Notes: generated by a model not told the origin, from the sequence alone. 64,000 nt of DNA from Sporolactobacillus putidus (GCF_014647035.1 NZ_BMOK01000001.1:372001-436000), one strand, 5' to 3'; counted from the first letter of the stretch, positions 45,688-54,484 are shown. Numbers and translations: made by a program.

Positions 45688-46146
45688 CTATTTTTTTTCT
45701 TTAATTGTATAGCCCTCAAATCCAAGTTCAAAAGAAATCATTTCAGAAATAAAATCAACAAATTTTATTTCTTTGGATTTGGTATTAACGGTAGCCACGT
45801 TATCCCCTGATAAACCTAAAGAAAGTATCTTCGTACCATCAGTCCCAGTAGTTACAAATTCTTGAATTATTGAATCTGAATTTTTTAAGTGAAACTGTTC
45901 AATACTCCCAAAATCATCATTTGGATTTGTAAGCAGATTCAAGCTAGAGATTAATCTTAAATACTGAACACCTTCGAATTGAACGATAATCTCTTTAAAA
46001 CTGTCCTCCATATTGCTTACATTTGCTGAATCAGGATGTTCGAACGTAATTTTCGCATCAATTTCTAATTTTAAAGTACAACCCAATGGATCATATTTTA
46101 TGTCCATTAAATAACTCTGTTCAAACAAATACCATTCGAGGTTCAT
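45688..46146 (-). CDS. Putative immunity protein of the orphan toxin cassette
   Basis: A 152-residue soluble acidic protein with no family I can name. It begins MNLEWYLFEQSYLMDIKYDP and is predicted mostly beta (for example CTLKLEIDAKITF). AAGGAGAGATAAAG precedes the ATG at 46146. It starts 16 bp after a toxin-tip frame on the same strand, the standard toxin-then-immunity order in LXG loci. The locus is AT-rich relative to the window. Immunity is inferred from place and size only. Confidence 0.6.
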   Translation of the reverse strand: MNLEWYLFEQSYLMDIKYDPLGCTLKLEIDAKITFEHPDSANVSNMEDSFKEIIVQFEGVQYLRLISSLNLLTNPNDDFGSIEQFHLKNSDSIIQEFVTTGTDGTKILSLGLSGDNVATVNTKSKEIKFVDFISEMISFELGFEGYTIKEKK

Positions 46147-46162
46147 CTTTATCTCTCCTTAA

Positions 46163-46998
46163 TCAATCATCAATAACAGGGGTATGATTTCCCTTACTCT
46201 TTCTTGTGACGGGATTTCCAAATGTATCTATTCTCTGACCTGTAGAGTCTTTTATTTCCACGTGTGGGTATTCGCTTCCTGGCGCACGGCCACTCCCTTT
46301 TTTTATAGTGATTCTTGGAATATTATTATTATCAATCCATTTTTCGGGTCCATTTGGGGTTTGAGTTTTTTTCCAACCTTGCGATTTAGCATACTCCCGT
46401 AAATTACTTGCCTTCAAAGTTTTCGATGAATTAAACCAAATATATTGGTTTTAGCTCCACTATCACTCTTAAAATTTTTATCTGCACTCCCAGATCCACC
46501 GCTAACTTTCTTAACCGATGCCTGCTGGATCAGGCTTCTGGCCTGATTTAATGGATCGAAGAAACCATTTCCTTGATTTTGCCTGGCCACGCCTAATAAT
46601 TTCTCTCTTAAACCTGTAGAATGGATGACATTGTAGGGAGCGCCGCCGGCCCCGGCAAGCGCCGTCTGTAAGCTGCTTTGCGGCCTTAAATCACGGGTAG
46701 CCATCTTGCTGGCGGTTTTATGGGGTTAGCCTGGCTGCTGAGTTCGGCAAGGTCTGCGGCTTTGCCGACTTTGTCCACCCCTTTCGTCCCGACAACCGAG
46801 GTGGCGACCATGGCCAGTGCATAGGTGATCCATCTGGACCGGGTATAGGCGTTTCCATGCACCATGTCCCGTTCGTAAGATTGAACGATCGCCGTTTTGA
46901 TGATGTCATACGTTCGAACCGGATGAATCGACGCGTTCACGACATTCCCGAGGACTTCTACTGGAGAGGTCGTGACGGTGTCCCACAACCGATTATCC
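46163..46998 (-). pseudogene. Degraded second LXG-toxin C-terminal cassette
   Basis: A partial copy of the LXG toxin's middle region (46501-46998), about 90% like 48189-48682, joined to a different tip. The copy lacks the LXG domain and starts abruptly after a terminator. A one-base loss (CATAAAAC against CATCAAAAC in the intact copy, near 46717) breaks the frame. A further change of frame near 46415 separates the linker from the last 84 residues (46163-46417), which run from GWKKTQTPNGPEKW through PHVEIKDSTGQRID to GNHTPVIDD, a plausible nuclease-type toxin tip whose family I cannot name. It is followed by an intact immunity-like gene. Reads as an orphan tip kept as spare or decaying. Confidence 0.75.
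46501..46998 (-). repeat. LXG cassette duplication, copy 1
   Basis: About 490 bp nearly identical to 48189-48682, covering the pre-toxin linker of the LXG protein. Such homology would let tips exchange by recombination. Confidence 0.9.
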
Positions 46999-47025
46999 GG
47001 TTGCGCTGTGTCCGCCCAGGTACAA

Positions 47026-47058
47026 TAAAAAACGAGATAATCTTTCATCTCGTTTTTA
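47026..47058 (-). terminator. Terminator between the toxin cassettes
   Basis: AAAAACGAGAT / ATCTCGTTTTT, 8-nt loop: strong on both strands. It would end the LXG-immunity transcript and isolate the second cassette. The gap 47059-47284 has no gene. Confidence 0.85.
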
Positions 47059-47284
47059 CTATGAGAACGGCGTTATATATTTCATAATTTATGATAGCAT
47101 GGACGCTGACGGAAACTGAACGCGGGCAAAGCTTTCTTCAGGCGATTACGAGCAGAAACTGTTTCCGAATTCCTGGAAGGTGCCGTCAGTGGGGTCATAG
47201 GCTTCCAAAGCATGACTGCCGCGCTCATGCCTTGGCGGTATTGGCAATTGTTTTCCCGTTCTTGAATGCTTTGCCGGGTAATCT

Positions 47285-47812
47285 TCAAATTTTTTCTTTT
47301 AATTCTCGAATTTTACTTAATTCTGAAGTGTAGGGGTTATTTACTAAGCCTAAAATACCTGTAATATTTTGGAAAAACTTTTCACTTGCATTAAGCAATG
47401 TAGTCAAAAATTCTTGTTTCGGTAGAATCCAGGATGAACGAGTATTTGCTTCTACAATCATGTTCAAGCATTCATTCGATATCTTTTGAAACTTTATCCT
47501 TGCAGGCTGATCCGGAAAAAAAGTCTCAGAGCTATCCCTTAATATAAATTCTTCTATCAGCTGAATAACATATGCCCACAATTGGTCTACATAATCCCAA
47601 AGTTGAAATCCCAGGATTACTTCATTACCATATTTCAAGTAAATAGCTCCTTCTAAATAGTTTAAGTTCAATTTATTTACTATAGGTGCACTTATATTTT
47701 TTTCCGAAACTTCAATAAAATATTTTTCCCATTCTTCATTGATTGTATCTAAACTGTCTATTTTCAATTCAGGTTTTTTAATAAAAGATTTACATATAAA
47801 CAAGGTATTCAT
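47285..47812 (-). CDS. Putative immunity protein of the LXG toxin
   Basis: A 175-residue protein without recognisable family. Contains LEGAIYLKYGNEVILGFQLW and WAYVIQLIEEFILRD; ends in a Lys/Glu-rich helix. It starts directly after the LXG stop codon (ATG at 47812, or the GTG just before), so it is translated with the toxin. Position is the usual one for the cognate immunity protein. Intact. Confidence 0.65.
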   Translation of the reverse strand: MNTLFICKSFIKKPELKIDSLDTINEEWEKYFIEVSEKNISAPIVNKLNLNYLEGAIYLKYGNEVILGFQLWDYVDQLWAYVIQLIEEFILRDSSETFFPDQPARIKFQKISNECLNMIVEANTRSSWILPKQEFLTTLLNASEKFFQNITGILGLVNNPYTSELSKIRELKEKI

Positions 47813-47815
47813 CAC

Positions 47816-49559
47816 CTATTTCTTATAAAATTGACCTACCCTACCTTTATTTAAACCTACTACATAATCAACTCTTCTATAAATACCTTCTACTTGGTAC
47901 ATGCCAGTTGTTCCTTTTTCTATTAACTTTTCTCTATTTTGTTTTAGTACTTTACTTACTATGTTTGTTATATCATCGATGGACATATTTTCATCTAAAA
48001 AAGTTTGCATAGATTTTATAGAACCATCCCAATATTCAGCGTGATGCCTTTCAAGAATATGTTTCATCCCGCTCTTATCTAAAACAAACTCTGCACTACC
48101 AAAAGTCCACCTCCTACTCTTATAGTTTGTTAACGCATTAACAACTTTTTCTGGATTAGCTTTACTAACCCGCTTGGACCCGCTAACTTTCTTAACCGAC
48201 ATCTGCTGGATCAGGCTTCTGGCCTGATTTAATGGATCGAAGGAACCAGTTCCTTGATTTTGCCTGGCCACGCCTAATAATTTGTCTCTCAGACCTGTAG
48301 AATTGATGACATTGTAGGGAGTGCCGCCGGCCCCGGCAAGCGCCGTCTGTAAGCCGTTTTGCGGCCATAAATCATGGGTAGCCATCTTGCTGGCAGTTTT
48401 GATGGTGCCAGCCTTGCTGCTGAGTTCGGCAAGGTCTGCGGCTTTGCCGACTTTGTCCACCCCTTTCGTCCCGACAACCGAGGTGGCGACCATGGCCAGT
48501 GCATAGGTGATCCATCTGGACCGGGTATAGGCGTTTCCATGCACCATGTCCCGTTCGTAAGATTGAACGATCGCCGTTTTGATGATGTCATACGTTCGAA
48601 CCGGATGGAGCGCCGCGTTCACGACATTCCCGATCACTTCGACCGGAGAGGTCGTGACGGTGGCCCACAAACCGAGGATCGTATCCTTTCCGGCATCCAG
48701 AAGGCCCGTCGCAATCCCATCGTTGATTTTTTGGCCAAGCTGCACGAGACTGTAGGCCGTCTGTAGGACGGAGTCTACCCGATCCTCCTCTTCTTTCTTC
48801 ACTTCCCGCGCTTTTTCCTGCTGCTTTTTTTCGTCCAGATAGCTTTGCGCCGCTTTCTCCAGCTCACCCTGGAGCTGGTAGATTTTACTGTCATGATAGG
48901 CCCGGGCGTTGAAGTGCATCGGCTGGATATCGGCGCCCTGACGCGTGGCCTGGATCAACTCGCCGTAGAGCGCAGCGATGGCGGGCACGTCCTCCATCAC
49001 CTGCCGATATTCCGTGGTTAGTTCCCGATCGAGTCCCTGAACGTCGTGGATCATCCGGTTGCGCTCGTGATCCGCCTCGTCGAGTGCCTGATCCACGTTG
49101 TGCGTAGAAAAGACGTTCATCGGAACGAGGTCGGAGATGCTGCGGAGAATTTGGCCAATGTCCTCCTTCTGCTGGGCAACCATTGCTTTCGACCGATAGT
49201 GCCCGTTTGCGAGATCCTGTTCCAGAAAGGGCATCTGGACAAAGGTATCCCCGCCAAGACTTTTGTCATCGATTTCGCCGGAGAGGCCGTTCAGAAAAGC
49301 GATCTGCTTGTTGATCAGCCGCAGCCAGGCGTCGACAACGTTCACCTGTGCGGCGTAAAAGCCTTTGATCGCTTCGGCTCCCTTGCCCTGAAACGCGGGG
49401 CCCAGGTTGGTGATCTGCTGAAATGCGGCTCTTAAGTGCTGAAATTGCCCGCTTAGCGCCTGATAATGTTTAGCGCGGGCCTGGGCCGCTGATCAGCGCT
49501 TTCGCGTCATAGGTCTTCGTTCCTCCCGAAGAGGATCCACCCCCGTCCATGATTCTCAT
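47816..49559 (-). CDS. LXG-domain polymorphic toxin, frameshifted near its N terminus
   Basis: A type VII secretion toxin of about 580 residues if read through. It starts ATG at 49559, overlapping the DUF5344 stop (ATGA). The first frame ends at 49470 after YDAKALISG; a second frame carries on as ARAKHYQALSGQFQHLRAAF, then NLGPAFQGKGAEAIKGFY, the LXG signature. About two bases (GC) seem lost near 49485-49495. Downstream: helical LXG region to about residue 240, a hydrophobic linker (GNAYTRSRWITYALAMVATS), and a C-terminal toxin tip with KHILERHHAEYWDGS and GLNKGRVGQFY. The tip looks RNase-like but I cannot name its family. If the frameshift is real the toxin is silent unless restarted at GTG 49345. 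Confidence 0.8.
48189..48682 (-). repeat. LXG cassette duplication, copy 2
   Basis: The copy inside the main LXG gene; see the match at 46501-46998. Confidence 0.9.
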
Positions 49560-49810
49560 GGGATCACCTCGTCCTGCCGCTTCAGCAGGTCCACATTGGC
49601 CCGGGTGTCCGCGATCGTCTTCCGAACCCCTTCTCTGTAGGCGGACAGGAGCCGATGAATCCGCTGTTCTTCGTTCTGCCATTCACCTGTAAACACCAGT
49701 TGATTCTTCCCCAGGCCGGAGAGCGCGGACAAAGAAAGCTGTCCCAGCGCCTGCCCCGCTTCATCCAGCCGTCCGCTCACAACGCTGTGATGGAGTTCAA
49801 TTTGGACCAT
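49556..49810 (-). CDS. DUF5344 (YwqI-like) LXG-accessory protein
   Basis: An 84-residue helical protein beginning MVQIELHHSVVSGRLDEAGQ. Its size, helix pattern and place, after a DUF5082-type gene and before an LXG gene, match YwqI of the ywqH-ywqI-ywqJ toxin operon. Such small partners help to target the LXG domain for type VII export. The ATG overlaps the upstream stop by one base, and its own stop overlaps the LXG start. Confidence 0.75.
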   Translation of the reverse strand: MVQIELHHSVVSGRLDEAGQALGQLSLSALSGLGKNQLVFTGEWQNEEQRIHRLLSAYREGVRKTIADTRANVDLLKRQDEVIP

Positions 49811-50238
49811 CAGAACAACCGCCCTTTAATTTGAGTCAGCCGGCGGCTTAAAGCTTCCGCAGCTTTTTCTCCCTGGTGAAGCAGGGATTCGGCTTCATCA
49901 GCCAGGGCACCGGTGGCCCGGAGAAAGTCGCTCTCCAGACGCAGGTCGTTGATTTTCGCCTCAATCCGCTGCCGGTAGTCCTCAAGGTCAGCAGTCAGGA
50001 TCCCTTTCATCTGCTGATCCGCGCACTCCCGATTCTTTTGAAAGACGCGGGCACGCGGTCCCATCCAGTCCGCCCCAAGTCCCGGCTGGGTCAGATAGCG
50101 GAGCGCCTGCAGATCCGCGTGCTCCTCCTGTGACAGTTTCCGGCTGGCCTGCCTCAGCCGCGCCATTTTGTCTTCAACATTCGCCGATTGACGGGAGAGA
50201 GCCTGAAAGATAACTTCTAACGTCTCTGAAGCACCCAA
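49810..50238 (-). CDS. DUF5082 (YwqH-like) LXG-accessory protein
   Basis: A 142-residue, strongly helical, coiled-coil protein, with blocks such as EDKMARLRQASRKLSQEEHA and LRATGALADEAESLLHQGEK. Size and place match YwqH/DUF5082, the first small partner of LXG toxins. TTG at 50238 has AGAGGTG six bases upstream; the ATG at 50259 lacks a near site. Confidence 0.72.
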   Translation of the reverse strand: MGASETLEVIFQALSRQSANVEDKMARLRQASRKLSQEEHADLQALRYLTQPGLGADWMGPRARVFQKNRECADQQMKGILTADLEDYRQRIEAKINDLRLESDFLRATGALADEAESLLHQGEKAAEALSRRLTQIKGRLF

Positions 50239-50340
50239 AGTCCGCACCTCTTTTATCATCCGTTTTTCAAAATCATTCTCCGGGTCGTGCTCTCACTGTC
50301 TGCTCGTTCCTGGCGTTCCTGATGGTCTCTGAAATGATGA

Positions 50341-50373
50341 AAAAGCCGGACCCTCATATGCTGAAGATCCGGC
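50341..50373 (-). terminator. Terminator after the WXG100 gene
   Basis: GCCGGA / TCCGGC stem; on the minus strand it runs into TTTTTC. It allows more WXG100 than toxin to be made. Confidence 0.85.
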
Positions 50374-50385
50374 CCATACCTGTCT

Positions 50386-50679
50386 TTAACCGTTAATTTG
50401 CCCGGCAATCTGCTGGTCCGTTTCTTCCAGAATGTTCGCCGTCTTTGCCAGCTGCCGGTCGATGTCCTCCAGAAGCTGCTGCATCTGTAGGAAAGAGGGT
50501 TTCAGCCGTTCATACTGATCTCTGAAGGCCCGGCTCGAGGCGCCTTCCCAGACTTGCCCCAACTGGTCGATCATCCCGTTCAGCCGCCCGATCAGCTCGC
50601 CTGTGTTTGAGGATTCCTGTCCGTATTTCGCCGCGTAGCTGCGCAGTTCTTCCGGAGTCAGCCTGATTTGTCCTGCCAT
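50386..50679 (-). CDS. WXG100-family type VII secretion protein
   Basis: A 97-residue EsxA/YukE-like helical hairpin. The WxG turn is VWEGASSRAF near residue 43; a conserved helix QMQQLLEDIDRQLAKTANIL follows. Such proteins are exported as dimers by the EssC/YukB system and often aid LXG cargo. The core secretion genes are not in this window. ATG at 50679 is the only sensible start, yet no Shine-Dalgarno sequence stands in front of it; a structured repeat (50684-50733) fills that place. Confidence 0.92.
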   Translation of the reverse strand: MAGQIRLTPEELRSYAAKYGQESSNTGELIGRLNGMIDQLGQVWEGASSRAFRDQYERLKPSFLQMQQLLEDIDRQLAKTANILEETDQQIAGQING

Positions 50680-50683
50680 AAAG

Positions 50684-50733
50684 AAAAACTTAGCGAAGTC
50701 AAGTCTTTGACAACGGCCTGAGCCTTAGTTTTT
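50684..50733 (-). repeat. Small structured element, copy 2, at the WXG100 start
   Basis: AAAAACT and AGTTTTT close the element (plus-strand reading). Inside, GCGAAG, the stem GTCAA-GTCT-TTGAC and CTGAGCCTTAGTT parallel the copy at 18117-18160. It ends four bases from the WXG100 start codon. Confidence 0.55.
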
Positions 50734-50899
50734 CTTATACTAAACCCCTCTAATCTTTTATATTTTATCCTTTCTTATTTGTATGAAAAAAAGCCTCCTT
50801 GTTTCTCCATCTGTTGGCTCAATCTTATCCAAAGGCAGCCAACTAGTGAATGCGGAAAAGCGCCTATTTTTACGCCTTTTTTTGCGAATTTTCAACTGA

Positions 50900-51112
50900 T
50901 TTCGACAAAAACAAAGACGAAGAGGAGGGGACTTTTATCCTAAAAATGAACCGTGTAAATTTCTCGGTTGGAAAATTGAATCACTAAAAGAATCGATCCA
51001 AGTCTATCAAGGACCTGATTCGGTCATTAAGCGAATTGAGGTGCCATTAAAGCAAAAAAGCATCAGGCTTATGCCTAATAACTCTTTTGTCCATCGATCT
51101 CAATTAATTTAA
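50900..51112 (+). pseudogene. C-terminal remnant of an unknown protein
   Basis: A 70-codon frame with no start codon reads DFYPKNEPCKFLGWKIESLK, then VYQGPDSVIKRIEVPLK and ends SFVHRSQLI. Composition looks protein-like, and a stop sits right upstream. I do not recognise the family. In the 564-bp gap between the WXG100 gene and the first signal peptidase; likely debris of an earlier insertion or toxin gene. Confidence 0.35.
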
Positions 51113-51243
51113 AAAGAACCCTGCACAACACTTCAGGGACTCAACTTACAAATCGGCGGGTTTTCAAAATAGTCGAAGCCGCTATGACTCGCTCGAGCGA
51201 AAATGATGAATGCTGCTGTCCTATTAAAAAAGGAGGGCGTTTT

Positions 51244-51807
51244 TTAATCGTTGTGAATCGTTCCCAGGTGATTAAACGGCCAATAGCGAAAATCCACTTT
51301 ACCAACCAGCTTCTTTTCACTGACAAAACCGAATACGCGGCTGTCCGCACTGTTCTGCCGGTTGTCGCCCATAACCCAAAGTTCGCCCTTCGGTACGCGC
51401 ATCTGTCCCGTCAGCCCCTTTAAAGTGAAATTCCAGGTCAGCATTCCGCCTGATAATTGCTTCTTATACTTATTCAGGTAAGGCTCACTGACCGGTTTAT
51501 CATTAACATACAGCTGATCGTTTGAATACGTGATTTTATCTCCCGGCAGGCCAATGACTCTTTTTACATAATCGTCCGTCGGAGTTGCATGGAAAATGAC
51601 CACATCAAAACGCCTGGGCTGACTGAACCTGTAATCCACTTTGTTTACGATCAGCCTGTCGCCGTTGTATAGCGTCGGCATCATCGAAGGACCCTGGACA
51701 ATATAGTTTCCAAAAATAAACGTCCGCACGATAAGAACAACAAGAACAGCCAAACCGATCGCCCGAATCCATGCGAATGCTTCGTTTTTCTTTTTCTCTT
51801 TCTTCAT
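51244..51807 (-). CDS. Type I signal peptidase (first copy)
   Basis: A 187-residue SipS/SipT-like signal peptidase. One N-terminal membrane helix (about 12-32). The catalytic Ser is in VQGPSMMPTL near 36-45 and the Lys in DDYVKRVIGLPGD near 75-87; GELWVMGDNRQNSADSR is box E. It cleaves exported preproteins outside the membrane. ATG at 51807 after AGAGGGAG. About 60% like the next gene, so the two are a tandem duplication. Confidence 0.94.
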   Translation of the reverse strand: MKKEKKKNEAFAWIRAIGLAVLVVLIVRTFIFGNYIVQGPSMMPTLYNGDRLIVNKVDYRFSQPRRFDVVIFHATPTDDYVKRVIGLPGDKITYSNDQLYVNDKPVSEPYLNKYKKQLSGGMLTWNFTLKGLTGQMRVPKGELWVMGDNRQNSADSRVFGFVSEKKLVGKVDFRYWPFNHLGTIHND

Positions 51808-51895
51808 CTGACAACGACTCCCTCTGCCTCTTGGAAAATACGTCCGGCCGCCGGAGCTTTATCCGGCGGGTATTCAAACATCCTTATCGTGCACG

Positions 51896-51929
51896 AAAAG
51901 CGCTGTTCCCAATCGGCCGCAGCGCTTTT
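51896..51929 (-). terminator. Stem-loop between the two signal peptidase genes
   Basis: AAAAGCGCTG / CAGCGCTTTT perfect 10-bp stem; the T run is within the stem end. A second stem CCGCCGG/CCGGCGG lies at 51848-51869. Confidence 0.7.
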
Positions 51930-51940
51930 CAAAAATAAAA

Positions 51941-52510
51941 TTATGGGTTGCTCAGTAAATTGATGATGCTGAATTCCTGCAAGGGCCAGTAGCGGACATC
52001 CACTTGGCCGATGATCTGTTTTTCATCCACAAATCCGAAGAACCGGCTGTCCTCGCTGTTTTGGCGATTATCTCCCATGACCCAGATTTTTCCTTTTGGA
52101 ACGCGAAGCAACCCGGTTTTTTCTTTAAGATTAAAATCGGGTGTCAGCAACTCTCCTTTTGGCAACTGCGCTTTATATTTATCCAGATAAGGTTCCTGTA
52201 CCGGTTTACCGTTCACATAGAGCTGATCATTTTGGTAGGAAATCGTGTCGCCGGGCAGCCCGATGATCCGTTTGACATAATCATCCGTCTTCGTTGCATG
52301 GAAAACAACAATATCGAACCGGTGCGGAGTGCCGACAGAATAGCCGATTTTACTCACGATCAGCCGATTGCCGTCCTGCAGTGTCGGCATCATGGATTCG
52401 CCTTTGACTACATAATTGTCAAAAATAAAATAGCGGATGAGAAGAGCAATAACCACGGCAATCGCAATAGCTCTTACCCAGCTCCATATTTCTTTTGCTG
52501 CTGCCTTCAT
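51941..52510 (-). CDS. Type I signal peptidase (second copy)
   Basis: A 189-residue signal peptidase with the same plan as its neighbour: membrane helix about 8-28, Ser in VKGESMMPTLQDGNRL, Lys in DDYVKRIIGLPGD, and KIWVMGDNRQNSEDSR. All catalytic parts are intact. ATG at 52510, after CAGGGAAAACAA. Bacilli often have several sip genes of overlapping use; which one is main cannot be told. Confidence 0.94.
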   Translation of the reverse strand: MKAAAKEIWSWVRAIAIAVVIALLIRYFIFDNYVVKGESMMPTLQDGNRLIVSKIGYSVGTPHRFDIVVFHATKTDDYVKRIIGLPGDTISYQNDQLYVNGKPVQEPYLDKYKAQLPKGELLTPDFNLKEKTGLLRVPKGKIWVMGDNRQNSEDSRFFGFVDEKQIIGQVDVRYWPLQEFSIINLLSNP

Positions 52511-52588
52511 TTGTTTTCCCTGCCCTGATTTGCATTCGGTTCTGCGACCGGAGCTATCATTGCGGCAGTCCGGGTTATGTCACTTAAT

Positions 52589-54484
52589 TCAGCGATTGAG
52601 CAGACTGCCTACATACCTTAATAGTTCGTTCGCCGAAGTGGTATTATAGCCGTACTCATCGACAAGTCTTACAATCACTTCGTTAATCCGCTTGAGCTGT
52701 GTTTCGTCAGGTGTTTTGCTGGATGTCGTGATTTTAACAACATCCTTCAGATCGGCAAAAAGTTTTTTCTGAATGGCTTCCTTCAGCCGTTCATGCGACT
52801 GATAATTGAACCTTTTTCCCTTGCGTGCGTAAGCGGAAATCCGGATCAGTATCTCTTCCCTGAACGCTTTTTTGGCATTTTCGGAAATACCGATTTGCTC
52901 CTCAATCGAGCGCATCAGCTTTTCATCCGGATCGACTTCATCCCCTGTGATCGGATCAAATATTTTATTACTGTTGCAATAGGCCTCGACATTATCCAGG
53001 TAATTATCCATCAAGGTCTTTGCCGATTCCTCAAAAGAATAGACAAACGCCTTCTGCACCTCGCGTTTCGCCATTTCGTCATACTCCCGCCGCGCGATGG
53101 CAAGAAATTCGGTGTAGCGCTCCCTGTCTTCTTCGGAAATTGACGGATGCTGATCAAGCCCTTCTTTGACCGAACGGAGGATGTCGAGCGCGTTGATCGA
53201 AGGCACTCCTTTTTTTATGATCGCTGAAGAAATGCGATTGATCACATAGCGCGGATCAATGCCGCTCATCCCTTCATCTGAATATTCATGCCTCAGCTCT
53301 TTGATATCGGCCGCGTTATAACCTTCCACCAGTTCTCCGTCATACAGCCTCATCTTTTTCACCAGATCGATGCCGCGGCTTTTGGATTCTTTCAGTCGGG
53401 TCAGGATAGAAAAAACGGCGGCCGTTCTCAGCGCATGCGGAGCAATATGGACATTCGCAACATCGCTCTCGAAAATCAGCTTCTGATAAATTTTTTCCTC
53501 GTCGCTGACTTTCAGATTGTAGGGGACGGGCATGACAATCATACGCGAGTGCAGCGCCTCATTTTTTTTGTTGCCAATAAAATTCCGGTACTCGGTTTCG
53601 TTCGTGTGGGCGACAATCAGTTCGTCCGCCGAGATCAAGGCAAACCGCCCCGCTTTAAAATTGCCTTCCTGAGTCAGCGAGAGCAGATGCCAGAGAAATT
53701 TCTCATCGCATTTCAGCATTTCCTGAAATTCCATCAGTCCGCGATTGGCTTTGTTCAGCTCACCATCAAAGCGGTAGGCGCGCGGATCGGATTCCGAACC
53801 GTATTCGGCAATGGTCGAAAAATCAATGCTTCCCGTCAGATCGGCGATGTCCTGCGACTTCGGATCCGAAGGGCTGAACGTGCCGATGCCGACACGCTTG
53901 TCTTCCGACAGAAAAATACGTTCTATCGGTACATCCTCGATTTTTCCCCCGTAATCCTTTTCGAGCCGCATCGCATTGAGCGGCGAAAGATTTCCTTCAA
54001 TCCGTATGCCCGTCTCCTGATAAAAATCCTCACGCAGATGAGAGGGAATCAGATGCAGCGGATCCTCGTGCATCGGGCAGTCTTTAATGGCGTAGACGGC
54101 CCCTTCATCCGTCCACGAATACTGCTCAAGTCCCCGTTTGAGCATCGTCACGATCGTCGACTTCCCGCCACTGACCGGACCCATCAGGAGCAGGATACGC
54201 TTTTTTACGTCCAGACGTTTCGCCGCCGGATGAAAGTATTCCTCAACCAGGCGTTCAATCGCTTCGTCAAGGCCGTATATTTGTCCATCAAAAAAGTTAT
54301 AGTGCTTCAGACCGTCTTTTTCTGAAACTCCCGCCGATACAATCATCTGATACACCCTGGAGTGCGCGGACTGTGTAATCACCGGGTTTTTTTTCACCAA
54401 TTCCAGGTAGTCTGTAAATGTTCCTTCCCACTTCAATTGTTTCTCATAGTCGCGGAATTCTTTTAGTTTATCCAGAAAGTTCAT
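52589..54484 (-). CDS. prkA: PrkA serine protein kinase / AAA+ protein
   Basis: A 631-residue PrkA, exactly the B. subtilis length. N-terminal AAA domain with Walker A LLMGPVSGGKSTIVTMLKRG near 105; LMEFQEMLKCDEKFLWHLL near 255 is typical; a C-terminal kinase-like region follows. In Bacilli PrkA is a mother-cell protein needed for normal sporulation, tied to YhbH and SpoVR; it has been described both as a kinase and as an AAA+ protease. ATG at 54484 after GGGGGGATAAT; the frame extends upstream without a site. Confidence 0.95.
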   Translation of the reverse strand: MNFLDKLKEFRDYEKQLKWEGTFTDYLELVKKNPVITQSAHSRVYQMIVSAGVSEKDGLKHYNFFDGQIYGLDEAIERLVEEYFHPAAKRLDVKKRILLLMGPVSGGKSTIVTMLKRGLEQYSWTDEGAVYAIKDCPMHEDPLHLIPSHLREDFYQETGIRIEGNLSPLNAMRLEKDYGGKIEDVPIERIFLSEDKRVGIGTFSPSDPKSQDIADLTGSIDFSTIAEYGSESDPRAYRFDGELNKANRGLMEFQEMLKCDEKFLWHLLSLTQEGNFKAGRFALISADELIVAHTNETEYRNFIGNKKNEALHSRMIVMPVPYNLKVSDEEKIYQKLIFESDVANVHIAPHALRTAAVFSILTRLKESKSRGIDLVKKMRLYDGELVEGYNAADIKELRHEYSDEGMSGIDPRYVINRISSAIIKKGVPSINALDILRSVKEGLDQHPSISEEDRERYTEFLAIARREYDEMAKREVQKAFVYSFEESAKTLMDNYLDNVEAYCNSNKIFDPITGDEVDPDEKLMRSIEEQIGISENAKKAFREEILIRISAYARKGKRFNYQSHERLKEAIQKKLFADLKDVVKITTSSKTPDETQLKRINEVIVRLVDEYGYNTTSANELLRYVGSLLNR

